DNA of 64,000 bases from Salinicola socius. Lineage in GTDB: Bacteria; Pseudomonadota; Gammaproteobacteria; Pseudomonadales; Halomonadaceae. Positions 10,298 to 20,371 of this stretch are shown here, piece by piece. A program made the position numbers and the translations under genes. The stretch lies in NCBI RefSeq assembly GCF_001937195.1, contig NZ_MSDO01000025.1, positions 62,001-126,000 on the forward strand, given 5' to 3'. The notes below the pieces were generated by a model, which saw nothing but the letters and a program-made list of their open reading frames with translations, was not told the origin of the DNA and searched no databases. Every line of letters begins with the position of its first letter. Position 1 is the first letter of the stretch.

Positions 10298-10373
10298 ACC
10301 TTTCTCCTCATGTCATGCCGATCGTCACGCCGGCCTCGTCCATCAGCGTAACATGATGCAAGAGCTGGGCGTC

Positions 10374-12863
<2,490 letters not shown>

Positions 12864-12908
12864 TATTCACCCTGAGTTCGTGGCCAGTGCTGGCCGAATG
12901 ACCTAGGG

Positions 12909-12935
12909 ATGCGGGCACCGAGGCCGGAGTTCAAG
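12909..12935 (-). promoter_or_regulatory. Candidate sigma32 heat-shock promoter of lon
   Basis: On the minus strand a CTTGAA (12930-12935) is separated by 14 bases from CCCGCAT (12909-12915), about 45 bases before the lon ATG. The sigma32 consensus is CTTGAAA, 11-16 bases, then CCCCAT. lon is a classic heat-shock gene, so the match is plausible. There is one mismatch in the -10 element, and it is unproven. Confidence 0.5.
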
Positions 12936-12952
12936 TCGTGAGCGCGGGATCG

Positions 12953-12991
12953 GGGAATAAATCGACGGGCCGAACGCGGCGGCTCGGCCCG
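12953..12991 (-). terminator. Terminator-like hairpin after the DUF945 gene
   Basis: An 8-bp stem CGGGCCGA / TCGGCCCG with a 10-base loop (12966-12991), followed on the minus strand by the T-rich TCGATTTATTCC. It lies 19 bases after the DUF945 stop and probably ends the long nrdR-rib-nusB transcript before lon. Confidence 0.55.
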
Positions 12992-13009
12992 GTTGAGATG
13001 GCGCAGTCG

Positions 13010-14335
13010 TCACTCCGACGCGGACGTCGGCGGCAGCAACGGCATCCGTTGGCCGTTGAGTTGGAGCACACCATCCGCCAGTTCGACCTGCAACGGATCG
13101 CGACTCATCGGCAGGCCCAGTGCCATCAGCATCATTGCCGGCGCGCCTTCGAGGGTGAGGCGTCCTTCCAGCCGCGGCAGGAGTACGCGCTGTAGCGTTT
13201 CGACGTTCATCGTATCGAGATCCCAGCTCTCGATGCCGTCACCGTCGATGCCGAGCTCGCCGCTGCCCCGCATCTTCATTCCCAGCACCGGGCTGTTGGC
13301 GGTCAGGCTATCCAGCGAGAGGTGCGGCGATCCTGCCAGCACCGCCTTGATCGATGGCCGCAGCGGCTGCAGCGCCGACTGGAGCTGCTGATCGTCGTCG
13401 GCGTCGATGGCGCTCTGGATATCGGTCAGATGCTCGTCCAGCGCGGCCACCAGCGAGCGATAAGCATCGCCATCGACGTGATCCAGCGTCAACGCAAAGC
13501 CGCCGTCGAAGACCGACTGATCCTGCACTCGCGTCTCGCCCATCTTCATCTGCAGCTGCATCGCCAGTTGCTCGGCATCGAGCGTGGCTTCCACTGCATA
13601 ACTGACATCCTTGGAAACCACCGCGGGGTTGCCATTGGGCGTGACGGTGGTGGTGGGGATGGTCAGCGACATCGCCTGATGGAACGCTTTCTCGTTGCCC
13701 TCGAACGCGCCGGAGAGCGAGGTTCCCTCGACCAGAATATCGGCCTGATCGTCGGCCATCTGCAGGCGTGGCGCCTCGCCGTTGAAGGTCACCTTGTCGT
13801 CTACCTGCTCGAGATCGAGCGTCAGCCCGGCGAAATCCAGCTGCATGTCGCGCGGAGCGGTCGTCTCTCCGGCGACTTGCTGCGCCGGCACGCTGACGGT
13901 CTGGGAGAAGCTCGGCAGCATAAAATGGGCTTGCAACTTCTGCTCGCGGGTCAGGAAACGTCCGGTCCAGGTCACCGGGCCTTCGCTTTCGATCACTTCT
14001 CCGAACAGCGCTTCGCCCTCGCTGCCTCGGATCTGGACCTCGCCGTTCAGCGTCGTTTCGAGCAGGCCATGACTCGCTTCGTAAGGGACTTCGACGACGA
14101 CGGGATCAGTATTCTGAGCCGCCTCCAGATAGCGCGCTTCGATGCGACCGCTGGAATGGAACCAGCCGCTGTCGACATCATCACGCGATACCTGCCAATC
14201 GGGGCTGGCATCGAGTCGCGAGACCAGCTCGTCGATCTCGCTGTCGAAGCGCTGGCTCGAATAGGCTTGAGCGCCGAGATAACCCGCCGCTGCGACAATC
14301 ACGATCCCGCCGACCACGCCAACCCACTTGCGCAT
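13010..14335 (-). CDS. DUF945 (YdgA-like) family protein
   Basis: A 441-residue protein with an N-terminal membrane anchor (KWVGVVGGIVIVAAAGYLGA) and a large periplasmic part typical of the DUF945/YdgA family. The family's molecular role is not established. A frame runs to a TTG at 14353, but GAGGGA lies 7 bases before the ATG at 14335. It follows pgpA on the same strand with a 60-base gap and is probably the last gene of the nrdR-to-pgpA run. Confidence 0.75.
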   Translation of the reverse strand: MRKWVGVVGGIVIVAAAGYLGAQAYSSQRFDSEIDELVSRLDASPDWQVSRDDVDSGWFHSSGRIEARYLEAAQNTDPVVVEVPYEASHGLLETTLNGEVQIRGSEGEALFGEVIESEGPVTWTGRFLTREQKLQAHFMLPSFSQTVSVPAQQVAGETTAPRDMQLDFAGLTLDLEQVDDKVTFNGEAPRLQMADDQADILVEGTSLSGAFEGNEKAFHQAMSLTIPTTTVTPNGNPAVVSKDVSYAVEATLDAEQLAMQLQMKMGETRVQDQSVFDGGFALTLDHVDGDAYRSLVAALDEHLTDIQSAIDADDDQQLQSALQPLRPSIKAVLAGSPHLSLDSLTANSPVLGMKMRGSGELGIDGDGIESWDLDTMNVETLQRVLLPRLEGRLTLEGAPAMMLMALGLPMSRDPLQVELADGVLQLNGQRMPLLPPTSASE

Positions 14336-14395
14336 TCTCTGATCCCTCGACAATCATTTTTTTGACGGGCGTCTTCAAACGACGCCAGCGTGCGT

Positions 14396-14869
14396 TCAGT
14401 GCAACCAGAACCACAGGTGCATCGTGCTCCAGGCATACACGCCGGCGAGAATATCGTCGAACATGATGCCGATACCGCCGGCAACCCGACGGTCGACCCA
14501 GCGAATCGGCCACGGCTTGAGGATGTCGAAGATACGAAACACCACGAAACCCCACAGCGCGGCTTCCCAGGAAAACGGCACGGCCGCCATGGTCAGCCAA
14601 TAGCCGACGAATTCATCCCAGACGATCCCCGAGTGGTCGTGGACGCCGAGGTCGCGGGACGTCGTCTCGCAGAGCCAGATGCCGACCAGCGTGGCCACGC
14701 CCATCACGCCCATGTAGATGGTCAGCGGCAGTCCCGACAACAGCCAGTAGAACGGAATCGCCGCCAGAGTGCCGAAGGTTCCGGGCGCAAACGGCACCGC
14801 ACCACTGCCCAGCCCGAAGGCCAGGAAATGCGTCGGTCGACGCCATACACTCGCGGGCGCCCGATTCAT
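14396..14869 (-). CDS. pgpA: Phosphatidylglycerophosphatase A
   Basis: A 157-residue membrane phosphatase that converts phosphatidylglycerophosphate to phosphatidylglycerol. Landmarks are GSGAVPFAPGTFGTLAA near residue 20, the acidic block VWDEFVGYW near 83 and DILKPWPIRWVDRR near 120. The ATG at 14869 overlaps the thiL stop as ATGA and has GGAG upstream, so it is preferred over the in-frame GTG at 14896. The thiL-pgpA pairing is conserved in many gammaproteobacteria. Confidence 0.92.
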   Translation of the reverse strand: MNRAPASVWRRPTHFLAFGLGSGAVPFAPGTFGTLAAIPFYWLLSGLPLTIYMGVMGVATLVGIWLCETTSRDLGVHDHSGIVWDEFVGYWLTMAAVPFSWEAALWGFVVFRIFDILKPWPIRWVDRRVAGGIGIMFDDILAGVYAWSTMHLWFWLH

Positions 14870-15837
14870 GAGGCGATCTCCGGAAAATGGTCCCACCCGC
14901 TGCGTCCGAGATGACGCGGCGGAACTCCCTCGATGCCCTCGCCTTCGATGATTCGCCCGATGGGCGTCAACGGCAGATGGAGCGGCGCCAGGCGACGCTG
15001 GGCCTCGGCAAGATCCGACGCCGCCAGCGTCACCAGCAGTTCGTAATCATCGCCGCCATTGAGCACCTGTTCCCGAACCTCGTCCAGATCGAGTGAGGCA
15101 CGCAGTGGTGTGGCCAGCGGCAATGCGTCGATATCGATCCTGGCTCCCAGCCCCGAGGCCATCAGCACGTGCCGAAGATCCGACAGCAGACCGTCCGAGA
15201 TGTCGATGGCGCTACTGGCCAGGCCGCGCAGCGCCTCCCCCGCGGCCAGGCGAGGCTCCGGACGCAGATAGGCCTCGAGCAACGGGTGCCCCGACTCGCG
15301 CTCGCCGCGCTGCCAGCGGGCAAGCCCGGCGACGGCGCGGCCGGGATAACCGGTCACGGCGATCAGATCCCCTTTACGCGCGCCACTTCGCCGCAACGCC
15401 TGGCCGGCCGGCAGCTCGCCGTGGACCGTGACGCCGATCGTCAGCGGACCGCGGGTCACGTCGCCGCCGATCAGCTCGCAGCCGCTGCGGGCAGCCAGCG
15501 CCCGGAAACCTTCGGCGAAAGCCGCGAGCCACTCGGCGTTGGCCGCCGGCAGCGTCAGCGCCATGCAACACCAGCGCGCTCTGGCGCCCATCGCCGCGAG
15601 ATCGCTCAGGGCGACGGCCAGCGACCGATGGCCGATGGCCGCCGGCGGCGCGTCGTGGGGAAAATGGACATCGACGACGGAGGTGTCGACGCTGATCGCC
15701 AGCTGATGGCCGGGAGACGGCGCGAGCACGGCACAGTCATCGCCATTGCCGACGACGACATCGCCCCGCTCGGCGGCCGCAGGCCGCGACAGATAGCGAG
15801 CGATCAGCTCGAACTCGCTCAACGAGACGCGATCCAT
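14866..15837 (-). CDS. thiL: Thiamine-monophosphate kinase
   Basis: A 323-residue ThiL, which phosphorylates thiamine monophosphate to the active cofactor thiamine diphosphate. The N-terminus SLSEFELIARYLSRP and GNGDDCAVL motif are typical; SVDTSVVDVHFP and ISDGLLSDL are further family blocks. The open frame runs further upstream into nusB, but the ATG at 15837 lies one base after the nusB stop and matches the usual start. The pgpA start overlaps its stop. Confidence 0.94.
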   Translation of the reverse strand: MDRVSLSEFELIARYLSRPAAAERGDVVVGNGDDCAVLAPSPGHQLAISVDTSVVDVHFPHDAPPAAIGHRSLAVALSDLAAMGARARWCCMALTLPAANAEWLAAFAEGFRALAARSGCELIGGDVTRGPLTIGVTVHGELPAGQALRRSGARKGDLIAVTGYPGRAVAGLARWQRGERESGHPLLEAYLRPEPRLAAGEALRGLASSAIDISDGLLSDLRHVLMASGLGARIDIDALPLATPLRASLDLDEVREQVLNGGDDYELLVTLAASDLAEAQRRLAPLHLPLTPIGRIIEGEGIEGVPPRHLGRSGWDHFPEIAS

Positions 15838-15838
15838 G

Positions 15839-16339
15839 TCAACGACGGCGAGCAGCGACCTCGGCGCCCCGCAGCCGCGAGGCGAGCTTATCGAGGATGC
15901 CGTTGACGTATTTGTGGCCATCGGTGGCGCCGAATATCTTGGCCAGCTCGACGCCTTCGTTGATGACGGCCCGGTAGGGAACTTCGGGGCGGTGAGAGAG
16001 TTCGTAGGTACCGAGCCGCAGAATCGCCAGCTCGATCCGATCGAGATCCTCCAGACGCCGATCGAGCAACGGTGCGATGGCGGCATCCAGTTCGGCGCGC
16101 TGACTGGCGGTGTTGTGAAGCAGATCATGGAAGAGCGCCTTGTCGGCAATCTCCATCACCTTGTGCCAGTTTTCGTGATCCTCGAGATCGTCATCGGCGA
16201 TCTGGGAGCGGAATTCGGCCTCGACGGCAGTGATCGACTTGCCGGTCATCTGCCACTGATAGAGACCCTGGACGGCCAGTTCGCGAGCCGCGCGGCGCGA
16301 CTCCTGAGCCGGCGTCGGCTGTCGTGTCGGTGAACTCAT
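15839..16339 (-). CDS. nusB: Transcription antitermination factor NusB
   Basis: A 166-residue all-helical NusB, which with NusE (S10) binds boxA RNA and supports antitermination on rRNA operons. Recognisable blocks are [19 protein letters not shown] near the start and [25 protein letters not shown] in the C-terminal half. Its ATG overlaps the ribH stop as ATGA, and thiL follows after one base, so translation is likely coupled along ribH-nusB-thiL-pgpA. Confidence 0.95.
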   Translation of the reverse strand: MSSPTRQPTPAQESRRAARELAVQGLYQWQMTGKSITAVEAEFRSQIADDDLEDHENWHKVMEIADKALFHDLLHNTASQRAELDAAIAPLLDRRLEDLDRIELAILRLGTYELSHRPEVPYRAVINEGVELAKIFGATDGHKYVNGILDKLASRLRGAEVAARRR

Positions 16340-16818
16340 GCCTCGCCTCCCAGTCGCTTGAACAGCGATACCATTTCCATTGCCGCCATGGCCGCTTCGG
16401 TGCCCTTGTTGCCCGCCTTGGTGCCAGCACGTTCGATGGCCTGGTCGATCGAGTTGACCGTCAGCACGCCGTTGGCGATCGGTGTATCGAACGCCAGCTG
16501 CAGACTGCTCAACGATGAATTGCAGTTTCCGGCGACGTACTCGAAATGTGGCGTGCCGCCACGAATCACCGCACCCAGCGCGATGACGGCATCGGGGCGG
16601 GACACCTGCAGTACGCGCTTGACCGCCAACGGCAGTTCCCAGGCGCCGGGGACATGGATCAGCTCGATGTTCTCTTCACTGACGCCGTGCCGCGTCAGAC
16701 TGTCGACGGCGCCTTCCACGAGGCTGTCGACGACATGATGATTGAAACGGCCCACGACGATGGCGTAACGGCAATCGACATCGGTGAACTGACCTTCCAG
16801 TTGAGCGATCGGTTGCAT
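16336..16818 (-). CDS. ribH: 6,7-dimethyl-8-ribityllumazine synthase
   Basis: A 160-residue lumazine synthase, which joins the ribitylaminopyrimidine with dihydroxybutanone phosphate in the penultimate step of riboflavin synthesis. The family signatures GRFN near residue 22, [27 protein letters not shown] and [12 protein letters not shown] are intact. An in-frame ATG at 16854 exists, but the start at 16818 (MQPIAQLEG) fits the family length. It lies between ribB(X) upstream and nusB. Confidence 0.93.
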   Translation of the reverse strand: MQPIAQLEGQFTDVDCRYAIVVGRFNHHVVDSLVEGAVDSLTRHGVSEENIELIHVPGAWELPLAVKRVLQVSRPDAVIALGAVIRGGTPHFEYVAGNCNSSLSSLQLAFDTPIANGVLTVNSIDQAIERAGTKAGNKGTEAAMAAMEMVSLFKRLGGEA

Positions 16819-16987
16819 TGTCGGGTTCCGGATACACGGCGCCAGATTCGTCATGAATTCGAATCTGGACGCGATAAAAACAGTCTGATTGGCCGGCGCC
16901 AGAACCTAGCGCTCGGCGCGCGAAGCCGGCCATCTTACCATGGCCGCGCAGCCTTACCATGCCCGCAGAGGCTTGGCTGACTCTTGC

Positions 16988-18121
16988 TCAGGCGTCGCCG
17001 CTGACCAGTTCGACCACTTCCAGGTCGAAACCGGAGAGGGCCGAGAAGCGCCACGGCGAACTCAACAGTCGCATCTTGCCGACCCCGAGCTGACGCAGAA
17101 TCTGCGCCCCCGTACCGATCGACAGGAAATTTCCCGAGCCGTCGGAAGCGCTGGATCGTGGCGAAGCGCGGCGCCCCATCAGCACGTCGAGCTGTTGCTT
17201 GAAGTCCCCCTGGGGGCGCGCATCGTCGAGCAGCACGAAGACGCCGGCGTCGGCCCGACCGATCTCGGCCAGTGCAGTGTGGGCCGTCCAGTGGCTATCG
17301 GCACGACACAGCGCAAGCAGGTCGCGAAGCGTGTCGCCGCCATGCACCCGCACCGTCGTCGGCGTGGCGTGTTGGGGCTTGCCCTTGACCAGCGCCAGGT
17401 GATGCCGATCCTGAATGGTGTCGTGGAAGACATGCAGGGTCATATCGCCGAACGCGGTTGCCACTGGTGTCTGCTCGACGGCGTCGACGGTGCGCTCGTT
17501 GAGCATGCGGTAGTGAATCAGATCGGCAATGGTGCCGATCTTGATGTCGTGCTCGGCGGCGAAGCGTTCGAGTTCCGGCCGCCGCGCCATGCTGCCGTCG
17601 TCGTTCATGATCTCGCAGATCACGCCGGTCGCCTCGAAACCGGCCATGGCGGCCAGATCGCAGGCCGCTTCGGTATGGCCGGCCCGGCGCAGAACGCCAC
17701 CCGGTTCCGCCATCAGCGGAAAGATATGCCCAGGCTGGACGATATCTTCCGGCCTCGCGCCACGCGCCGCCGCGGCACGCACGGTGAGCGCGCGATCCGC
17801 CGCGGAAATGCCGGTGGAAACACCGCTGGCCGCCTCGATGGAGACGGTGAACTTGGTGCCGTAGCCGGAGCCGTTGTCGCTGACCATCAGCGGCAGCTTC
17901 AACTGCTGGCAGCGCGCTTTCGACATCGGCTGGCAGATCAGGCCTCGGGCATGACGTGCCATGAAGTTGATATGGTCGGCCTCGACGCACTCGGCCGCCA
18001 TGATGATATCGCCTTCGTTCTCGCGATCTTCGTCATCCATCAGGATGACCATCCTGCCCTGTCGAATCTCTTCGACCAGAACGTCGATGCTGGCCAGCTG
18101 GCTCGATTGCGCTGTCGTCAT
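16988..18121 (-). CDS. ribB: 3,4-dihydroxy-2-butanone 4-phosphate synthase with degenerate GTP cyclohydrolase II domain
   Basis: A 377-residue RibBA-type protein. The N-terminal half (about 10-210) is a full DHBP synthase with DDEDRENEGD, ARGLICQPM, ASGVSTGISAADRA and PGHIFPL, and makes the 4-carbon riboflavin precursor from ribulose 5-phosphate. The C-terminal half aligns with GTP cyclohydrolase II (FHDTIQDRHHLALVKG) but lacks the GECLTGDVFGSxRCDCG zinc-cysteine motif. Here that stretch reads RADSHWTAHTALAEIG, so it should not hydrolyse GTP. A real ribA is expected elsewhere. The start at 18121 is preferred over a GTG at 18136; neither has a strong ribosome site. Confidence 0.9.
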   Translation of the reverse strand: MTTAQSSQLASIDVLVEEIRQGRMVILMDDEDRENEGDIIMAAECVEADHINFMARHARGLICQPMSKARCQQLKLPLMVSDNGSGYGTKFTVSIEAASGVSTGISAADRALTVRAAAARGARPEDIVQPGHIFPLMAEPGGVLRRAGHTEAACDLAAMAGFEATGVICEIMNDDGSMARRPELERFAAEHDIKIGTIADLIHYRMLNERTVDAVEQTPVATAFGDMTLHVFHDTIQDRHHLALVKGKPQHATPTTVRVHGGDTLRDLLALCRADSHWTAHTALAEIGRADAGVFVLLDDARPQGDFKQQLDVLMGRRASPRSSASDGSGNFLSIGTGAQILRQLGVGKMRLLSSPWRFSALSGFDLEVVELVSGDA

Positions 18122-18307
18122 TGCTGATTCGTCCACGGAAACTGCCGTCTGCTGAAACCACGTCTACGGGAATGCCACGCAACCCGCCGGCCGCTGGAGG
18201 CCAGCAGGCTCGATGCGGCACAGCCTACCTGTCGCGAGACGCGGACGCTACTGTCGGATGGCCGCGACACGGACCCGCACGCGAAGCGCTTGCGCCCGCT
18301 GCAAGCG
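18122..18307 (-). other. ribD-ribB intergenic spacer without riboflavin synthase
   Basis: A 186-base spacer in a place where many gammaproteobacteria carry the riboflavin synthase gene. No frame for it exists here. A short inverted repeat (CGCTTG / CAAGCG) follows the ribD stop without a T-run. I found no FMN riboswitch core. Confidence 0.5.
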
Positions 18308-19477
18308 TCACCGGCTCTGCTCCTGCCGCGCCGCAGCAGTGACCGGCCGTGCCGAAATGCGCCAGTCCTCGCCCACCGCGCGGATCTCGTCGATCTGCAA
18401 TCGGCGCTGCTGGCTCATCGTCGCCAGGCCCGGCAAGGCGAACAGCGGACGTGCCTCGCTACCCAGCAGCGTCGGCGCCATGAACAGCTCGAGCCGGTCG
18501 ACGCAGTCCGCTTCCAGCAAGGCCCCGGCCAGGGTCGCACCGGTCTCGACCAGCACCTCGTTGCACCCCTCGCGAGTGGCCAGATAGCGCAGCACACCCG
18601 TGAACTCGACACGCCCTTCAGCGTTGGCCGGCATGACCAACACTTCGGCACCCGCCGCTTCGAGCTTGCGCCGACGTTCGCTCATCTCCGGCTGGATCGT
18701 GCAGACCAGCGTGCGACCCGGTTCGCTCAGGCACGCCGCCGCCAGCGGCAACCGCAGCTGGCTGTCGAGGATCACTCTGAGAGGCTGACGCCGGGCGATC
18801 GCCTCGGCATCATCGAGCCCCAGCTGGCCGGCGCGAACGGTCAGCCGGGAGTCGTCGAAGATGACCGATTCCACCCCGGCCAGTACCGCGCTGGATGCCG
18901 CTCGCAGACGTTGCACTTGCTGCCGGGCGGCAGGCCCGGTGATCCATTGGGATTCACCGTCTGACATGGCCGTCCGTCCATCGAGACTCATCGCCATCTT
19001 CAAGGTGACGCGCGGCAGCCCCTCGCGCATGCGCCGGATGAAACCGGGATTGAGAAGGCGCGCTTGCTCCTCGAGCAGGCCGACCTCGACTGCGATACCC
19101 GCCTCGCGCAGCATCGCGAAACCGCGACCGGACACCTTTGGATTGGGATCCTCCATGGCCGCGACCACCTTCGCCACGCCGGCGTCGATCAGCGCCTGGC
19201 TGCAAGGGCCGGTAAGCCCGGTGTGCGAACAGGGCTCCAGCGTGACATACACCGTCGCACCTCGGGCGGCCTCCCCTGCCTTCCGCAGCGCGTGAATTTC
19301 GGCATGCGCCTCGCCGGCACGTGCATGGAAGCCCTCGCCGACGATCTGCCCCTCCTTGACCAGCACGCAGCCGACTCGCGGATTGGGGTCGCAGGTATAT
19401 TGCCCGCGCCAGGCGAGCCGAATCGCCCGATGCATGCAGGCGGCGGGGGAAAGACATTCGGAACTGGCAGCAGACAT
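18308..19477 (-). CDS. ribD: Bifunctional pyrimidine deaminase/reductase RibD
   Basis: A 389-residue RibD carrying out the second and third steps of riboflavin synthesis. The N-terminal deaminase has the zinc motif HAEIHAL and PCSHTGLTGPC (about residues 55-95). The C-terminal reductase starts near residue 155 (PRVTLKMAMSLDGRTA) and contains EVLVETGATLAGALL. The frame extends upstream to 19603, but the ATG at 19477 matches the family start. nrdR precedes it by 58 bases and ribB(X) follows after 186 bases. The riboflavin synthase gene often found between ribD and ribBA is absent. Confidence 0.93.
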   Translation of the reverse strand: MSAASSECLSPAACMHRAIRLAWRGQYTCDPNPRVGCVLVKEGQIVGEGFHARAGEAHAEIHALRKAGEAARGATVYVTLEPCSHTGLTGPCSQALIDAGVAKVVAAMEDPNPKVSGRGFAMLREAGIAVEVGLLEEQARLLNPGFIRRMREGLPRVTLKMAMSLDGRTAMSDGESQWITGPAARQQVQRLRAASSAVLAGVESVIFDDSRLTVRAGQLGLDDAEAIARRQPLRVILDSQLRLPLAAACLSEPGRTLVCTIQPEMSERRRKLEAAGAEVLVMPANAEGRVEFTGVLRYLATREGCNEVLVETGATLAGALLEADCVDRLELFMAPTLLGSEARPLFALPGLATMSQQRRLQIDEIRAVGEDWRISARPVTAAARQEQSR

Positions 19478-19535
19478 GGCGACTCGCTCGAAACGACGGA
19501 TGGTCTGACAACGAAACCGGAACGAAAGCGCCGAT

Positions 19536-20024
19536 TCAGCGCGGATTGTCCTCGTCACCCGACGATAACGTCGGCTCCTGGGACAATCGGTCGATCTCGG
19601 CACGAAATTCGTCGAGATCCTGGAAACGGCGGTAGACCGAGGCGAAACGGATGTAAGCCACGTGATCGAGCCGCTGGAGGGTTCCCATCACCTCTTCACC
19701 CACCTCACGCGCCTCGACTTCCCGCTCGCCTCTGGCCCGCAGCCGCTGGCGAATTCGCTCCACGGCCGCCTCGAAGGATTCCACGCTGACCGGGCGCTTC
19801 TCCAGGGCCCGCGCCATTCCGGCACGCATCTTCTGCTCGTCGAAGCTTTCTCGCGAGCCGTCGGACTTGACCACGCGCGGCATCACCAGCTCGGCGGTCT
19901 CGTACGTCGTGAAGCGCTCGCCACATTCGGCGCACTGGCGGCGGCGACGCACTTGATCCCCCTCGGCCACCAGGCGGGAATCGGTCACCTTGGTATCGTG
20001 CGTACCGCAGAAAGGGCAATGCAT
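19536..20024 (-). CDS. nrdR: Transcriptional repressor NrdR
   Basis: A 162-residue NrdR, a zinc and nucleotide sensing repressor of ribonucleotide reductase genes. The N-terminal zinc ribbon has CPFC at residues 3-6 and CAEC near 31, followed by the ATP-cone domain ([22 protein letters not shown]). A Gly-Asp rich tail ends the protein. It is the first gene of the minus-strand run that continues into ribD, the usual nrdR-ribD order in gammaproteobacteria. Confidence 0.96.
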   Translation of the reverse strand: MHCPFCGTHDTKVTDSRLVAEGDQVRRRRQCAECGERFTTYETAELVMPRVVKSDGSRESFDEQKMRAGMARALEKRPVSVESFEAAVERIRQRLRARGEREVEAREVGEEVMGTLQRLDHVAYIRFASVYRRFQDLDEFRAEIDRLSQEPTLSSGDEDNPR

Positions 20025-20115
20025 CGTCGGGGCTACCTGTCAGCGTGGGCGATTGGCAGAACCGCCGCTATTGTTGAAAGAACGAGATGACGGATCGAGT
20101 GAACGGGGTAACGGC

Positions 20116-20181
20116 GTCAAATGCACGCCAGGACCGTGTCACATGCACGACAGGACGGTGTCAAATGAACGATGGATAGTG
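20116..20181. repeat. 22-bp tandem direct repeat, three degenerate copies
   Basis: Three adjoining units at 20116-20137, 20138-20159 and 20160-20181. The first two agree at 19 of 22 positions and share ATGCACG and CAGGAC. The third keeps GTCAAATGAACGA but diverges after that. They lie about 90 bases before nrdR and 190 before the phosphorylase gene. They may be repeated regulator sites or a neutral duplication. Confidence 0.8.
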
Positions 20182-20283
20182 TAACGGTTTGGGCAACATA
20201 GCGGAAATACGCCGAAAAACTGCAGCGGTTTTCATGTTGGCCCAACTTCTGCAAGGATAATGTGACGGTCATTCACAATAGAC

Positions 20284-20317
20284 AATCCGTCACGACAACA
20301 AGTCCGTCACGACAATG
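20284..20317. repeat. 17-bp tandem direct repeat, two copies
   Basis: Units 20284-20300 and 20301-20317 share the 13-base core TCCGTCACGACAA. They lie 55-88 bases before the phosphorylase start, a typical regulator position. The core half CCGTCAC also occurs inverted at 20262-20268. Confidence 0.75.
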
Positions 20318-20371
20318 TCTCGATACGCACGCCGTCGCGTATGCCAACCGCTGAATCAGGAACCTCTCTCC

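Larger units (their letters stand above)
20025..20371. other. Divergent intergenic region rich in direct repeats
   Basis: A 347-base region between nrdR and the divergent phosphorylase gene. It contains a 22-bp unit in three degrading copies (20116-20181) and a 17-bp tandem pair (20284-20317). An inverted GTGACGG at 20262-20268 faces the CCGTCAC inside that pair. Promoters for both genes should be here. I see no RNA gene. Confidence 0.55.

Noticed and set aside
18122-18307. FMN riboswitch in the rib operon
   Set aside because: The conserved AGGGGC and CCNACCGGCGGT-type core blocks of the RFN element are not present on either strand.
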